A stretch of DNA of 64,000 nt from Moritella sp. JT01 (GTDB lineage Bacteria; Pseudomonadota; Gammaproteobacteria; Enterobacterales; Moritellaceae): positions 147,297 to 211,296 of the forward strand of contig NZ_LOCN01000011.1 in NCBI RefSeq assembly GCF_001574435.1, written 5' to 3'. The notes under the pieces are model-generated. The model was not told where the DNA came from. It made no database searches and was given only the letters and a program-made list of their open reading frames with translations. A program made the translations under genes and the position numbers. Shown one piece after another: positions 1-9,984 of this stretch (its first letter is position 1; the number at the start of each line of letters is the position of its first letter).

Positions 1-36
1 CTAAGTATTAAACAGTATTTTCATTAGGGAATAACC

Positions 37-1008
37 ATGTCGAGTCAGTTTAACTATTGCCAAAGCGCGCTTAATGTCATTAACACGGAAGCGTCAGCAA
101 TTTCTCAATTAAGCCAATATATTGATGCCACGTTTACCGCAACTTGTGAATTATTAATCGAATCTAAAGGCAAGGTCATTGTAACAGGCATGGGTAAATC
201 AGGGCATATCGCCAATAAAATTGCCGCGACATTAGCCAGTACTGGTACCCCTGCGTTCTTTGTGCATCCTGCCGAAGCAAGCCATGGTGATCTTGGCATG
301 ATTGAACGTGGTGATGTGGTTATTGCATTATCTAATTCAGGTGAATCAGATGAAATTTTAGCGTTATACCCAGTGCTTAAACGTTTAAGTATTCCCATTA
401 TTGCGATGACAGGTAATGCTAATTCAACCATGGCGCGCGAAGCAAAAATTAGTTTATGTATTAAAGTTGATAAAGAAGCTTGCCCGCTGGGATTAGCACC
501 GACATCGAGCACCACAGCAAGCCTGGTGATGGGTGATGCTATTGCGGTAGCCTTACTTGAAGCAAAAGGGTTTACCGCTGATGATTTTGCACTGTCTCAT
601 CCCGGCGGTAGCTTAGGCAGAAAATTATTATTACGTATTTCAGACATTATGCATAAAGGTAACGACGTACCAAGCGTACAACAAACCGAGACTATCTCTG
701 ACGCGCTATTAGAAGTCTCTCGCAAAGGTCTTGGTATGACGGCTGTTAATGACGGGACTAAGCTGGTTGGTATTTTCACGGATGGTGATTTACGCCGTAT
801 CCTTGATGCACGTATAGATATTCATCAAACCCCAATCAGTGAAGTAATGACACAAAGATGTGTTACTATTAATGGACATATCTTGGCTGCAGAAGCCCTT
901 GCCGTCATGGAAAACAAAAAAGTTAACGGCTTAATTGTCGTCAATGAACAACAAGAGCCCGTCGGCGCCTTCAACATGCATGACTTACTACGCGCAGGTG
1001 TACTATAA
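37..1008 (+). CDS. kdsD: D-arabinose 5-phosphate isomerase
   Basis: Interconverts ribulose 5-phosphate and arabinose 5-phosphate, the first step of Kdo synthesis for LPS. The 323-residue protein has an N-terminal SIS sugar-isomerase domain (about 35-170) with the GMGKSGHIA phosphosugar-binding stretch and the SHGDLGM segment. Two CBS domains follow (about 205-323, starting at ISDIMHK and ISEVMTQ). Length and domain order match the KdsD family. It heads a cluster with kdsC and lptCAB, the standard Kdo/LPS-transport arrangement of enteric and vibrio-type bacteria, and its stop lies one base before the kdsC start. The window begins only 36 bases upstream, so the promoter cannot be judged. Confidence 0.96.
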   Translation: MSSQFNYCQSALNVINTEASAISQLSQYIDATFTATCELLIESKGKVIVTGMGKSGHIANKIAATLASTGTPAFFVHPAEASHGDLGMIERGDVVIALSNSGESDEILALYPVLKRLSIPIIAMTGNANSTMAREAKISLCIKVDKEACPLGLAPTSSTTASLVMGDAIAVALLEAKGFTADDFALSHPGGSLGRKLLLRISDIMHKGNDVPSVQQTETISDALLEVSRKGLGMTAVNDGTKLVGIFTDGDLRRILDARIDIHQTPISEVMTQRCVTINGHILAAEALAVMENKKVNGLIVVNEQQEPVGAFNMHDLLRAGVL

Positions 1009-1009
1009 A

Positions 1010-1558
1010 ATGATCAATACATTATACGGTCCAATTCCACAAGACATCTTAACCAAAGCAAAAACATTAAAACTACTCATTTGTGATATAGATGGGGTTT
1101 TTTCTGACGGCCGCGTATACATGGGTAACGACGGTGAAGAACTAAAAGCCTTTCACACTCGCGATGGTTTTGGCGTAAAATCACTCCTTAATGCCGATAT
1201 CGAAGTTGCCGTGATCACTGGCCGTCAATCCACAATTGTTGCTAACCGTATGCAAGGTTTAGGTGTTAAACATATCTATCAAGGCCAAGACAACAAAGTG
1301 AACGCATTTAATATGCTGCTTGAAGAACTAAAAATATCGCCAGAGCATGTGGCTTATATTGGTGATGACGTCATTGATTTACCGGTAATGAATCTTTGCG
1401 GACTCAGTGTTGCCGTTGCCGATGCCCACCCGCTTGTTAAAAAAAGTGCCGACTTTAGCACCTCGATTCGTGGTGGCTTTGGTGCAGTAAGAGAATTAGC
1501 AGATCTAATCCTATTGGCCAAGGGGATCTTAGACCAAGCACAGGGCACCTCTGTATGA
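1010..1558 (+). CDS. kdsC: 3-deoxy-D-manno-octulosonate 8-phosphate phosphatase
   Basis: HAD-superfamily phosphatase that releases phosphate from Kdo 8-phosphate. The 182-residue protein carries the catalytic motif CDIDGVFSDG with the nucleophile and acid/base aspartates at about 26 and 28, motif II ITGRQS, and the C-terminal metal motif GDDVIDLPVM. I chose the ATG at 1010: the frame is open 25 codons further upstream inside kdsD, but that extension is not family-like, and 1010 gives a length close to the usual 185-190. The gene starts one base after kdsD stops and overlaps lptC by four bases, so the three are almost certainly translationally coupled. Confidence 0.95.
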   Translation: MINTLYGPIPQDILTKAKTLKLLICDIDGVFSDGRVYMGNDGEELKAFHTRDGFGVKSLLNADIEVAVITGRQSTIVANRMQGLGVKHIYQGQDNKVNAFNMLLEELKISPEHVAYIGDDVIDLPVMNLCGLSVAVADAHPLVKKSADFSTSIRGGFGAVRELADLILLAKGILDQAQGTSV

Positions 1559-2115
1559 GTCGTCAAAACATAGGGATTGTGATTCTCTTTCTTTGTGCAC
1601 TTGGTATTTGGCGTTTTTTTTCGCCTGATGACGAGTCTACAACGGCACCGTCAACCAAATATCAGCCTGATTTCACTGCTCAAGTTCTACGTAGCGTTGA
1701 GTTTAGTATTGAAGGAAAAATTATACGTCGCATTTTTGCAGATAGCATGGAGCATTATGGTGAGTTAGGCATGACAATGTTTACGAACCCCGTTATTATT
1801 ATTTATGATGAAAATGCGCAAGCGACATGGAAGATCAAAGCGAAAGAAGGTAACTTCAGTAGTGACGATGTAGCAACACTACGAAACGATGTTGTCATCA
1901 AAAATATGAAAAAAAATGATTATATTGATGTCATTACTACCAGTTATTTACAATTAGAACTTGCCGAGAATTTGGTGCACAGCGATCAATTAATTACCAT
2001 TTCAGGGGACTTATTTCATCAAACAGGTGTCGGACTTGAAGGTGATTTAAAGCAAGAATACATGACTATCCTTAAGCAAGTTGAAGCGATTTATACTAAT
2101 GATGAAAAAATATAA
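1555..2115 (+). CDS. lptC: LPS export system protein LptC
   Basis: Bitopic inner-membrane protein that takes LPS from LptB2FG and passes it to periplasmic LptA. The 186-residue protein has one N-terminal transmembrane segment (about residues 5-20) followed by a beta-rich periplasmic domain. It includes the typical LptC pattern in which the substrate region begins after YQPDFTAQ. The start overlaps the kdsC stop (ATGA) and the end overlaps lptA by about 17 bases. Sequence conservation in LptC is generally low, so the call relies on length, topology and its fixed place between kdsC and lptA. Confidence 0.93.
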   Translation: MSRQNIGIVILFLCALGIWRFFSPDDESTTAPSTKYQPDFTAQVLRSVEFSIEGKIIRRIFADSMEHYGELGMTMFTNPVIIIYDENAQATWKIKAKEGNFSSDDVATLRNDVVIKNMKKNDYIDVITTSYLQLELAENLVHSDQLITISGDLFHQTGVGLEGDLKQEYMTILKQVEAIYTNDEKI

Positions 2116-2599
2116 AGTTTTACTATTAACACTATTCATGAGCAATTCAGCCCTCGCATTAGAGTCTGATTTTGAAGAGGATGTTGTCGTTAATGCCAAA
2201 CGTCAAGAAGTGTTTATTAAAGAGAACCGAGTCATATTTTATGATAGTGTAGTGGTGACTCAAGGGACGATATTAATTCATGCCGATAAACTCACGGTCT
2301 TAAGCCCTGGCGGAAAAGGCACGGAAGTCATGATTGCCATAGGGTCGCCAGCCACTTTTTATCAAGAGCTTGATGACGGTAAAAAAATTAATGCCGAATC
2401 AAATGAGATCCGCTACGAGCTAGGTAAAAAACGCTTAATTTTGTCAAAAAATGCACGGGTACGCCAAGCTGATAGCGAAGTTAAAAGTGACAAGATTATC
2501 TACCAAATTGACAAACAAGAAATGATAGCCGAAAGCGGCAAGCATGAATCCGATCGAGTGATCACTACTTTCACTCCTGAAGACAACAAAACTAATTAG
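2099..2599 (+). CDS. lptA: LPS transport periplasmic bridge protein LptA
   Basis: Periplasmic protein that forms the beta-jellyroll bridge carrying LPS between LptC and the outer-membrane LptD. The product of about 166 residues has a cleavable signal peptide (MMKKYKVLLLTLFMSNSALA). An OstA-like domain follows, with the typical stretches VVVTQGTILIHADKL and AESNEIRYELGKKRL. The start is one of two adjacent ATG codons (2099 or 2102). A TTG at 2081 would also be in frame but would add residues before the signal peptide. The gene overlaps the lptC 3' end and is followed by lptB 15 bases later. Confidence 0.94.
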   Translation: MMKKYKVLLLTLFMSNSALALESDFEEDVVVNAKRQEVFIKENRVIFYDSVVVTQGTILIHADKLTVLSPGGKGTEVMIAIGSPATFYQELDDGKKINAESNEIRYELGKKRLILSKNARVRQADSEVKSDKIIYQIDKQEMIAESGKHESDRVITTFTPEDNKTN

Positions 2600-2614
2600 A
2601 GTAGATGAATTCAT

Positions 2615-3340
2615 ATGGCACGTTTAAAAGTATCACACTTAGCAAAAAGTTATAACAAGCGAAAAGTTGTGTCAGATGTGAGTCTCGAAGTTGAATCAGG
2701 CCAAATTGTTGGTTTACTCGGGCCTAATGGCGCAGGTAAAACCACTACATTTTATATGGTAGTTGGCTTGGTTAAGCGAGATCATGGACAAATCTTCATT
2801 GATGACCAAGAATTAACGCATGAACCAATGCACATTCGTGCACAACAAGGTATTGGTTACTTACCCCAAGAAGCGTCTATTTTTCGTCGTTTATCTGTAA
2901 CGAAAAATATCATGGCAATCTTAGAGTTACGAACTGAACTCACGCGTTTCGAACGTGAAGAAAAGTTAGAAGAATTATTAGAAGAGTTTCATATCACCCA
3001 TATTCGCGATAGTTTAGGAATGAGCTTATCGGGTGGTGAACGCCGCCGTGTTGAGATTGCCCGCGCGCTCGCGGCAGATCCAAAGTTTATTTTATTAGAT
3101 GAACCTTTTGCTGGCGTTGATCCAATCTCGGTCGGTGATATTAAAAAAATTATTCAACATCTGCGCGATCGTGGTTTAGGGGTATTAATTACCGACCATA
3201 ACGTACGTGAGACACTCGATGTATGTGAACACTCTTATATTGTGAGCCATGGACATTTGATCGCATCTGGTACTTCTGAAGAGATTTTATCCAACGAAAA
3301 AGTAAAAGAAGTATACCTTGGAGATCAATTCCGACTATAG
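2615..3340 (+). CDS. lptB: LPS export ABC transporter ATP-binding protein LptB
   Basis: ATPase of the LptB2FG transporter that extracts LPS from the inner membrane. The 241-residue protein has Walker A GPNGAGKT (residues 36-43), the ABC signature LSGGERRR, Walker B FILLDEP followed by FAGVDP, and the switch histidine in ITDHNV. Length and motifs fit LptB closely. lptF and lptG are not in the window, as expected, since they usually sit elsewhere. It closes the lpt cluster and is followed by rpoN after about 50 bases, the common gammaproteobacterial order. Confidence 0.97.
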   Translation: MARLKVSHLAKSYNKRKVVSDVSLEVESGQIVGLLGPNGAGKTTTFYMVVGLVKRDHGQIFIDDQELTHEPMHIRAQQGIGYLPQEASIFRRLSVTKNIMAILELRTELTRFEREEKLEELLEEFHITHIRDSLGMSLSGGERRRVEIARALAADPKFILLDEPFAGVDPISVGDIKKIIQHLRDRGLGVLITDHNVRETLDVCEHSYIVSHGHLIASGTSEEILSNEKVKEVYLGDQFRL

Positions 3341-3389
3341 TTTGATATTGATACGTTACCGCATTTAAGGAAGAGAGAGTAGTCGTTAG

Positions 3390-4907
3390 ATGAAGCCATC
3401 ATTACAACTTCGTATGAGTCAATCTCTGGCAATGACGCCACAGTTACAACAAGCGATTCGATTATTACAATTATCGACCTTGGAGTTACAACTAGAGATT
3501 CAAGAAGCATTAGACAGTAATCCGCTACTGGAACAAGAAGACCCCAACACAGCTCAGCCAAATGATGCAGAAAGTAGTGATGAGCATAATCCGGATAATA
3601 ACGACGCCGTTATCGATGCCAGCCAAATAGAAGTGAGTGATGCGCTCGCCAGTGAAGCGATGCCAGATGAACTGCCTAATGACAGTAATTGGGATGATGT
3701 CTACACCCCTCAAATACAGACTCACAGCAGTGCGGGGGGCAGTATTGATGGTTTAGACCAAGTCTATCAAGGTGAGACCAGCGAAGGCTTATACGAGCAT
3801 CTCATGTGGCAAATGGAATTAACCCCCTTTTCTGACACTGATCATGCTATTGCGGTCGCGATTATTGATGGCATTGATGATCATGGCTACCTTAATCAGA
3901 CTTGTGAAGATATCCTGTCTAGCGTCAATAGCGGTCACCAAGAACTTAGCGACAGCAGTAGCGAAAATAGCGAAGAACAGGTTGAATTAGACGAAATAGA
4001 AGCAGTATTGAAGCGTATTCAACATTTCGATCCCATCGGCGTTGCAGCGCGTTCATTACAAGAATGTTTATTGATCCAACTCCAGCATCTACCTAAAAAC
4101 ACACCTTGGTTAACAGAATGTCAGCAAATAATTCAGTCTCACATGGATTTATTGGGCAATCGCGACTACCGTCAATTAAGCCGTAAGACAAAATTAAAAG
4201 AGCCACAACTTAAAGAGATCATGCAATTAATTCAGAGTCTAGAACCCAGGCCTGGCAATGTAATCGATCAGACTGAAGGTCTGTATGTTATTCCCGATGT
4301 TTTAGTAAAGAAAAAAAATAATCAGTGGGTAGTCGAGTTAAATCCTGACATTGTGCCAAGATTAAAAGTGAACAATGAATATTCAAACTTGTCGACAGGC
4401 AATCGTAATAGCAGCGATGGGCAGTTTATTCGAACGCATGTACAAGAAGCGAAATGGTTTATTAAAAGCTTAGAAAGCCGTAATGAAACCTTACTAAAAG
4501 TAACGAAAAGTATTGTTCAACGACAAATTGATTTTTTTGAATATGGCGATGAAGCCATGAAACCTATGGTTTTAAATGATATTGCCGAAGAAGTGGAAAT
4601 GCACGAGTCAACTATTTCACGGGTAACAACGCAGAAATTTATGCATACACCACGTGGTATTTTTGAACTTAAATTTTTCTTTTCAAGCCATGTAAGTACG
4701 GATAATGGCGGAGAATGTTCATCAACCGCTATTCGAGCATTAATAAAAAAATTGGTCGCGGCAGAAAATGCCATTAAACCATTAAGTGACAGCAAGATTG
4801 CTGATTTACTTGCTGATCAAGGTATCAAAGTGGCTAGACGTACGATTGCAAAATATCGAGAGGCTCTAAGTATACCACCGTCTAATCAGCGTAAAAGCCT
4901 GTTATAG
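3390..4907 (+). CDS. rpoN: RNA polymerase sigma-54 factor
   Basis: Alternative sigma factor for -24/-12 promoters, controlling nitrogen, flagellar and other genes with AAA+ activators. The 505-residue protein has the Gln/Leu-rich region I at the N-terminus ([18 protein letters not shown]), an acidic and serine-rich region II of about 60-190, the core-binding region, a helix-turn-helix, and the RpoN box [10 protein letters not shown] at residues 482-491. Region II is rich in Asp, Glu, Ser and Asn and includes a second acidic tract near [14 protein letters not shown]. The gene lies between lptB and hpf, its standard neighbours. Confidence 0.97.
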   Translation: MKPSLQLRMSQSLAMTPQLQQAIRLLQLSTLELQLEIQEALDSNPLLEQEDPNTAQPNDAESSDEHNPDNNDAVIDASQIEVSDALASEAMPDELPNDSNWDDVYTPQIQTHSSAGGSIDGLDQVYQGETSEGLYEHLMWQMELTPFSDTDHAIAVAIIDGIDDHGYLNQTCEDILSSVNSGHQELSDSSSENSEEQVELDEIEAVLKRIQHFDPIGVAARSLQECLLIQLQHLPKNTPWLTECQQIIQSHMDLLGNRDYRQLSRKTKLKEPQLKEIMQLIQSLEPRPGNVIDQTEGLYVIPDVLVKKKNNQWVVELNPDIVPRLKVNNEYSNLSTGNRNSSDGQFIRTHVQEAKWFIKSLESRNETLLKVTKSIVQRQIDFFEYGDEAMKPMVLNDIAEEVEMHESTISRVTTQKFMHTPRGIFELKFFFSSHVSTDNGGECSSTAIRALIKKLVAAENAIKPLSDSKIADLLADQGIKVARRTIAKYREALSIPPSNQRKSLL

Positions 4908-4938
4908 GGCTAATCCAACCTTCATAGGGGAGACATAT

Positions 4939-5226
4939 ATGCAAATTAATTTAACCGGTAGACATGTAAACATTACAGACTCACTGAAAGATTACGTTGA
5001 TAGCAAGTTTTCCAAATTAGAACGGCATTTTGATCATATAAACAATATCCATGTGATTTTAAATGTCGAAAAATTACTCCAAATTGCAGAAGCAAAAATA
5101 CACTTAAATGGGGGTGAGATCTTTGCCGTGCATGAACATAATGACATGTATGCCGCAATTGATGGTTTACTGGATAAGCTCGATCGCCAAGTGATTAAGC
5201 ATAAAGAGAAGTTGATTCGTCATTAA
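4939..5226 (+). CDS. hpf: ribosome hibernation promoting factor (short form)
   Basis: Binds the 30S decoding site in stationary phase and promotes 100S ribosome dimers. At 95 residues this is the short HPF type, the same length as the Escherichia coli protein. It starts MQINLTGRHVNIT, the conserved first strand, and ends in a basic helix (DKLDRQVIKHKEKLIRH). A good ribosome-binding site (AGGGGAGA) precedes the ATG. It follows rpoN by 31 bases. The next gene is rapZ, about 200 bases away, with no ptsN between them, which is unusual for this cluster. Confidence 0.95.
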   Translation: MQINLTGRHVNITDSLKDYVDSKFSKLERHFDHINNIHVILNVEKLLQIAEAKIHLNGGEIFAVHEHNDMYAAIDGLLDKLDRQVIKHKEKLIRH

Positions 5227-5247
5227 TTTTAACCTCGCCACAGATAA

Positions 5248-5276
5248 CCTAAAGGAAAACCACCTTTTCCTTTAGG
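5248..5276 (+). terminator. hairpin after hpf, possible terminator
   Basis: A perfect 12-bp inverted repeat (5248-5259 pairing with 5265-5276) around a 5-base CCACC loop lies 21 bases after the hpf stop. The right arm begins TTTTCC rather than being followed by a long U-tract, so termination strength is uncertain. The rest of the hpf-rapZ gap (to 5428) shows no open frame resembling ptsN. Confidence 0.5.
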
Positions 5277-5428
5277 TATTAATGCTTCTGACATAATTAA
5301 AACATATCATATCCAAATCAATTGCGGGATAATGAACCCATTATTTTATATCGCTGTGAGTTTTAAATTAGCAACCTAGTGTTAACTCTGGTCACGATAT
5401 ATTTGCTGCGCAGATGTGAGGATAAAAG

Positions 5429-6289
5429 ATGAAATTAATAATAGTCAGCGGCCAGTCAGGATCCGGTAAATCAATTGCATTACGCGTGCTTGAAGATCTA
5501 GGCTACTATTGCGTAGATAACCTACCTGTAAAATTACTACCACAACTGCTGCAAACCTTGAATGACCAAACCGAAAAAGTAGCAGTGAGTATTGATGTCC
5601 GTAACTTACCAACAGAAAAAAAAGAATTAAACGACATAATTACAGAGTTAAGAGCGAGCACCGACCTGACTAGTTTATTCCTTGATACTAACCAGTCAGT
5701 CCTTATCAAACGTTATAGTGAAACCAGACGCCTTCATCCGTTAACAAAAGATGAGCTATCTCTATCTCAAGCGATTGAAATAGAAAAAAAACGATTAAGC
5801 CCTTTAGCGTTGCTTGCTGATTTAAAAATCGATACCACTGAACTCAATATTCATGAACTCAGTGAACAGATTAAAGAACGTATTTTAGGAAAGAAAAACA
5901 ACCAACTTGTCTTAGTATTTCAATCATTTGGTTTTAAACATGGCCTACCTATGGATGCCGATTATGTATTTGATGTCCGTTTTCTACCAAATCCCCATTG
6001 GATCCCAGAATTAAAACCTTACACAGGTCTTGATGAACCAGTCATTAAATACCTGAGCCAACAGCCTGATGTCATGAGCTTTTCACAACAAATTGAAAAC
6101 TTACTCACGACTTGGTTGCCAATGTTAGAAAAGAACAACCGCAGTTATGTCACCGTTGCTATCGGTTGTACAGGCGGCCAACATCGCTCGGTATTCATTG
6201 CTGAACAATTAGCAAAGAGCTTTAAACTACAAAATCGTGTGGTACAAACTCGCCATCAAACCTTAGAAAAAAACAAACATAAAAATTAG
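5429..6289 (+). CDS. rapZ: RNase adapter protein RapZ
   Basis: Nucleotide-binding RNA adapter which in enterics presents the GlmZ small RNA to RNase E and so tunes glucosamine-6-phosphate synthesis. The 286-residue protein has Walker A GQSGSGKS at residues 8-15, a P-loop kinase-like N-terminal domain, and the conserved C-terminal block with [10 protein letters not shown] and a basic tail (KNKHKN). Length and motifs are typical. It normally lies between ptsN and npr. Both are missing here, and the next gene downstream is mgtE. Its 200-base upstream gap suggests its own promoter. Confidence 0.95.
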   Translation: MKLIIVSGQSGSGKSIALRVLEDLGYYCVDNLPVKLLPQLLQTLNDQTEKVAVSIDVRNLPTEKKELNDIITELRASTDLTSLFLDTNQSVLIKRYSETRRLHPLTKDELSLSQAIEIEKKRLSPLALLADLKIDTTELNIHELSEQIKERILGKKNNQLVLVFQSFGFKHGLPMDADYVFDVRFLPNPHWIPELKPYTGLDEPVIKYLSQQPDVMSFSQQIENLLTTWLPMLEKNNRSYVTVAIGCTGGQHRSVFIAEQLAKSFKLQNRVVQTRHQTLEKNKHKN

Positions 6290-6439
6290 CTAGATACTCA
6301 TTTTCAATGGCATTAACGATCTATACAGTTAATTATTATACTTTATTGTTAATGCTGATTATAAATACAGATTAAGCTAGAATTACGCAGCACCAGCGAG
6401 CAAGGTTTTGCAGAAGAATAATAAGAATGGGGACGACAT

Positions 6440-7798
6440 ATGCCAGAAAAGATGGAGCATGACAGCACACACCTACGTTTAAGCGAAGTGAACGAAGCAC
6501 TTGATAGTGGTATGTTTATTCACGTTAAACGAATGCTCTACCAAACGCCCCCTTGTGATATTGCATTATTACTGGAATCATCGCCACCAGCAGGTCGTAA
6601 AGTACTGTGGCGTTTGACCGACTCTGAAATGCAAGGTGAAATCCTTGACGAACTTAATGAAGATGCCAAAACCAGTATTCTCAAACTGATGGACACGGAA
6701 TCCCTTGTTGCTGCGACAGAAGGGCTTGATACGGATGATTTAGCCAATATTCTCCGTAGCCTGCCAGACAGTATCTATCAAGAAGTTATCACCCAAATGG
6801 ATACCCAAGATCGTCAACGTTTAGAAACAGCGATGGCGTATCCAGAAGACACTGCTGGCAGTATAATGGACACAGATACCATTACTTTAAGACCAGATGT
6901 GACTGTCGATGTGATCTTACGTTATATCCGTTTACGCGGTGAATTACCCGATGCCACAGATACTTTATACGTGGTTGATAAAGATGATCGCTTAATTGGC
7001 GATGTGCCCTTAGCCATGTTATTAACAACAGATCCAAACAGTGTTATTAGCACCATTATGGATCGCGAAGCAGAAACCTTACCAGCCAATATGGATACCT
7101 CAGAGGTTGCCAAGCTGTTTGAACGTCATGACTGGATCTCAGCGCCAGTACTTGATGACTCAGGCAAACTACTCGGACGTATTACCATCGATGACGTGGT
7201 TGATATTATTCGTGAAAATGCCGAGCATGACATGATGGGTATGGCCGGTATGGATGACGATGAAGATACCTTCGCGCCAGTGATACAAAGTACCAAACGT
7301 CGAACACTCTGGCTTGGCGTTAATTTAATTGCCGCACTGACTGCTGCATCCGTCTCCAACATGTTTGAAGCGACCTTAGAACAACTCGCTACACTGGCTA
7401 TTTTAATGACCATTGTGCCAAGCATGGGCGGTATTGCCGGTAATCAAACCCTCGCACTGGTTATTCGTGGTATGGCGGTTGGTCATATTAATGACGACAA
7501 TAGCCGTTGGTTAATTGGTAAAGAAGCCATGGTGGGCGCACTGAACGGTGCTATCTGGGCAATATCTATTGCTATTATAGTATCATTATGGAAAGGTGAC
7601 CCATCTCTGGGTCTGATCATTGGTGGCGCCATGTTTATCAACATGGCGATGGGCGGACTTGCTGGCGTGGTCATTCCACTAGCAATGAGGAAATACAATA
7701 TCGATCCTGCCTTAGCTGGCGGCATGGCACTCACAACTGTTACCGATGTCGTCGGTCTATTTGCCTTCTTAGGCATGGCAACACTGGTCTACGGTTAA
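6440..7798 (+). CDS. mgtE: magnesium transporter MgtE
   Basis: Inner-membrane Mg2+ channel/transporter gated by cytoplasmic Mg2+. The 452-residue protein has the MgtE N superhelical domain (about 20-125), a CBS pair (about 135-255, beginning near DTAGSIMDTD), a connecting acidic helix (GMDDDEDTF), and about five transmembrane helices from residue 290 to the end. These include the pore-region sequence PSMGGIAGNQTLAL and the final GGMALTTVTDVVG segment. The Shewanella-type order rapZ-npr-mgtE supports the context, minus npr. The upstream gap contains an inverted repeat (GCATTAAC at 6310-6317 and GTTAATGC at 6348-6355) of unknown role. Confidence 0.95.
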   Translation: MPEKMEHDSTHLRLSEVNEALDSGMFIHVKRMLYQTPPCDIALLLESSPPAGRKVLWRLTDSEMQGEILDELNEDAKTSILKLMDTESLVAATEGLDTDDLANILRSLPDSIYQEVITQMDTQDRQRLETAMAYPEDTAGSIMDTDTITLRPDVTVDVILRYIRLRGELPDATDTLYVVDKDDRLIGDVPLAMLLTTDPNSVISTIMDREAETLPANMDTSEVAKLFERHDWISAPVLDDSGKLLGRITIDDVVDIIRENAEHDMMGMAGMDDDEDTFAPVIQSTKRRTLWLGVNLIAALTAASVSNMFEATLEQLATLAILMTIVPSMGGIAGNQTLALVIRGMAVGHINDDNSRWLIGKEAMVGALNGAIWAISIAIIVSLWKGDPSLGLIIGGAMFINMAMGGLAGVVIPLAMRKYNIDPALAGGMALTTVTDVVGLFAFLGMATLVYG

Positions 7799-7830
7799 CA
7801 AGTTTTGCGAAAATAGATAACTCATGAACG

Positions 7831-7864
7831 TCAAAAGCCTGTGTTTGATGACACAGGCTTTTGA
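7831..7864. terminator. bidirectional intrinsic terminator between mgtE and pmbA
   Basis: A perfect 14-bp stem (7831-7844 with 7851-7864) closes a 6-base TTGATG loop. The arms have a GC-rich core (GCCTGTGT) and A/T ends, giving a U-run on both strands. It lies between the convergent mgtE and pmbA genes and can serve both. Confidence 0.85.
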
Positions 7865-7920
7865 TAATATATTCGATACTCAGTAAATCTAATCACTTAA
7901 CATTCAATGTTAGGAAGTAA

Positions 7921-9261
7921 TTAATTACCTGCGATCTGCATTGACTCTAATAGTGTTGAGCCCATTAGGATACTGCTACGAATATCGATATCGTTACCGA
8001 CGGCAACGATATTTTTGAACATATCCGTTAAATTACCTGCGATCGTGATCTCATGGACTGGATACTGCAGCTCACCATTTTCAACCCAGAAACCTGACGC
8101 GCCACGGCTGTAATCGCCCGTCACAATATTCACACCCTGCCCCATCAGCTCTGTCACCAATAAACCAGTGCCCATTTGACGACACAGTTGATCTAATGTT
8201 TCGCCTTTACCTGTGACGTTCCAGTTATGGATACCACCAGCATGACCGGTTGTTTGCATACCCAATTTACGGCCGCTGTAACTTGTTAATAGGTAGCTCT
8301 TTAAAATACCTTGCTCTACAACATTTAAATCTTTAGTACGCACACCTTCAGCATCATACATAGATGAGGCTAAACCACCTTTAATATGCGGACGTTCTTG
8401 GATGTTTAGCCAGTCAGGGAAAATTTGTTCACCTAGCTTATCTAATAAGAATGATGACTTACGGTATAAGCTACCACCGCTAATACCCATTACCAACTGA
8501 CCCATTAAACTACTTGCTACATCATGATGGAAAATAACCGGTACATTACAGGTATCGATTTTACGCGCACCTAAACGGTCTACAGTACGATTAACAGCTT
8601 CGGTAGCGATCTGTTCAGGGGTCCATAATTTACTTACGTCACGCGCCATTGAGTAACCATAATCACGTTCCATGGCGCCATCTAGTTCTGCAATCAATAC
8701 CGAGCTCATGCTGTGACGGGTACTTGCATAGCCATTCACAAGACCATGACTGTTACCATAGACTTTAATGCTACTATGACTGGTAAACGAACCTTCACTA
8801 TTGACGATACGTGAATCTTTCGCTAAAGCTAAACGCTCGGTGAGACAAGCTTGCTCAATCGCATACTCAGGTTCAATTTCAATTGGATGACATAAATCCA
8901 AGTCTTCTGGTTCAAACGCCATCAAGTCACGATCAGCAAGACCAGCAAATTCATCTTCTGCAGTATGTAATGCAATATCTAACGCCGCAGCAACGGTACT
9001 TTGAATTGCCGCTTCACTTAAATCAGAGGTTGATGCATTACCTTTACGTTGGCCGCGGTATACACAGATACCTAACGCGCCATCATGGTTGAATTCAACA
9101 TTTTCAACTTCGCCCATGCGTGTACTCACAGACAAACCCGTTTGTCGTGAAATAGCTACTTCAGCATCCGTCGCACCTGCCTTTTTAGCAAAATCGAGTG
9201 CTTGAGTAACGGCTAATTCCAATTTATTTTGTTCTAATGTAATTTGCTGTTTTAAGTTCAT
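7921..9261 (-). CDS. pmbA: metalloprotease PmbA (TldE)
   Basis: Partner subunit of the TldD/TldE protease, which degrades unfolded peptides and matures microcin B17 and the CcdA antitoxin in enterics. The 446-residue protein has the family N-terminal domain with QTGLSVSTRMGEVENVEF and the C-terminal domain with GVNIVTGDYSRGASGFWVENG. As expected for TldE, it lacks the HExxxH metal site, which is supplied by TldD. It is divergent from darP, an arrangement conserved from Escherichia coli to Vibrio, and tldD lies just beyond darP. Confidence 0.94.
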   Translation of the reverse strand: MNLKQQITLEQNKLELAVTQALDFAKKAGATDAEVAISRQTGLSVSTRMGEVENVEFNHDGALGICVYRGQRKGNASTSDLSEAAIQSTVAAALDIALHTAEDEFAGLADRDLMAFEPEDLDLCHPIEIEPEYAIEQACLTERLALAKDSRIVNSEGSFTSHSSIKVYGNSHGLVNGYASTRHSMSSVLIAELDGAMERDYGYSMARDVSKLWTPEQIATEAVNRTVDRLGARKIDTCNVPVIFHHDVASSLMGQLVMGISGGSLYRKSSFLLDKLGEQIFPDWLNIQERPHIKGGLASSMYDAEGVRTKDLNVVEQGILKSYLLTSYSGRKLGMQTTGHAGGIHNWNVTGKGETLDQLCRQMGTGLLVTELMGQGVNIVTGDYSRGASGFWVENGELQYPVHEITIAGNLTDMFKNIVAVGNDIDIRSSILMGSTLLESMQIAGN

Positions 9262-9386
9262 GGGCTCGTTTCAATAAGTTATACTAGATTAAGCATACCA
9301 TGTTGCGATAAAAATTCCTGCAGCAACTGCGCAATTAGCAATAAACTGATACAATTAACATATCAATCGTTTTGAAAAAGAATATT

Positions 9387-9938
9387 ATGAGCGTAAAAGA
9401 ACGAAATATTACCAGTGAAAAGTCTTACCGACGTGCTGAAGACGACGAGTTATATCAAAGTCGTGCAGAAAACAAAATTGAAATTGCCAAGACACTGAAA
9501 CTCGCTGGCGCGATCTCTTTATTGAGTAAAGCAGAAATTGCCAAGATGGGTTTTTCAGAAGAGATGCTTGCTGCAATCGTCACAGCAAGAAAAATTGCTG
9601 TACGTACAGATGCTTACAGCAGACATCTATCGTACATGTGCAAAATCATGCGTAGCAACGGTCTTGAGCCAATCCAAATGGCATACGATAAGATCACCAA
9701 TAAGTATAACCAAGCAACGATTGAATTAGCGAAACTAGAAATGGTTCGTGATGATTTGATTGCCGGTGGTGATGAAGCGATCACAGCATTATTGGAAACC
9801 TATCCAAATGCTGACCGTCAGAAATTACGCCTACTGATCCGCCAAGTAAATAAAGAAATCAAAGCTGAAAAGCCGCTTAAAGCAGCAAAACCAAGCAAAG
9901 AAATCTTTAAACACCTACGTGATATTGCGGGTATATAA
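9387..9938 (+). CDS. darP: dual-action ribosomal maturation protein DarP (YjgA)
   Basis: DUF615-family factor that assists late 50S subunit assembly. The ATG at 9387 gives 183 residues (starting MSVKERN), the same as the Escherichia coli protein; an in-frame TTG at 9372 would add five residues and is less likely. The sequence is helical and highly charged. It contains the family segments YSRHLSYMCKIMR and the C-terminal KEIFKHLRDIAGI. It is divergent from pmbA and convergent with tldD, sharing a terminator with the latter. Confidence 0.92.
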   Translation: MSVKERNITSEKSYRRAEDDELYQSRAENKIEIAKTLKLAGAISLLSKAEIAKMGFSEEMLAAIVTARKIAVRTDAYSRHLSYMCKIMRSNGLEPIQMAYDKITNKYNQATIELAKLEMVRDDLIAGGDEAITALLETYPNADRQKLRLLIRQVNKEIKAEKPLKAAKPSKEIFKHLRDIAGI

Positions 9939-9984
9939 TATTAATTAGCCATTTCGGCAGTATTAATGTTTAACCTGTACAAAC

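Noticed and set aside
2081..2098. TTG start for lptA, six residues earlier
   Set aside because: The signal peptide begins cleanly at the ATG pair at 2099/2102; the extra residues have no support.
6310..6355. Mg2+ riboswitch in front of mgtE
   Set aside because: Only one 8-bp inverted repeat with a 30-base loop is present; no M-box-like structure could be recognised.
7126..7776. Antisense open frames across mgtE
   Set aside because: They follow the codon bias of mgtE, have no ribosome-binding sites and no family features.
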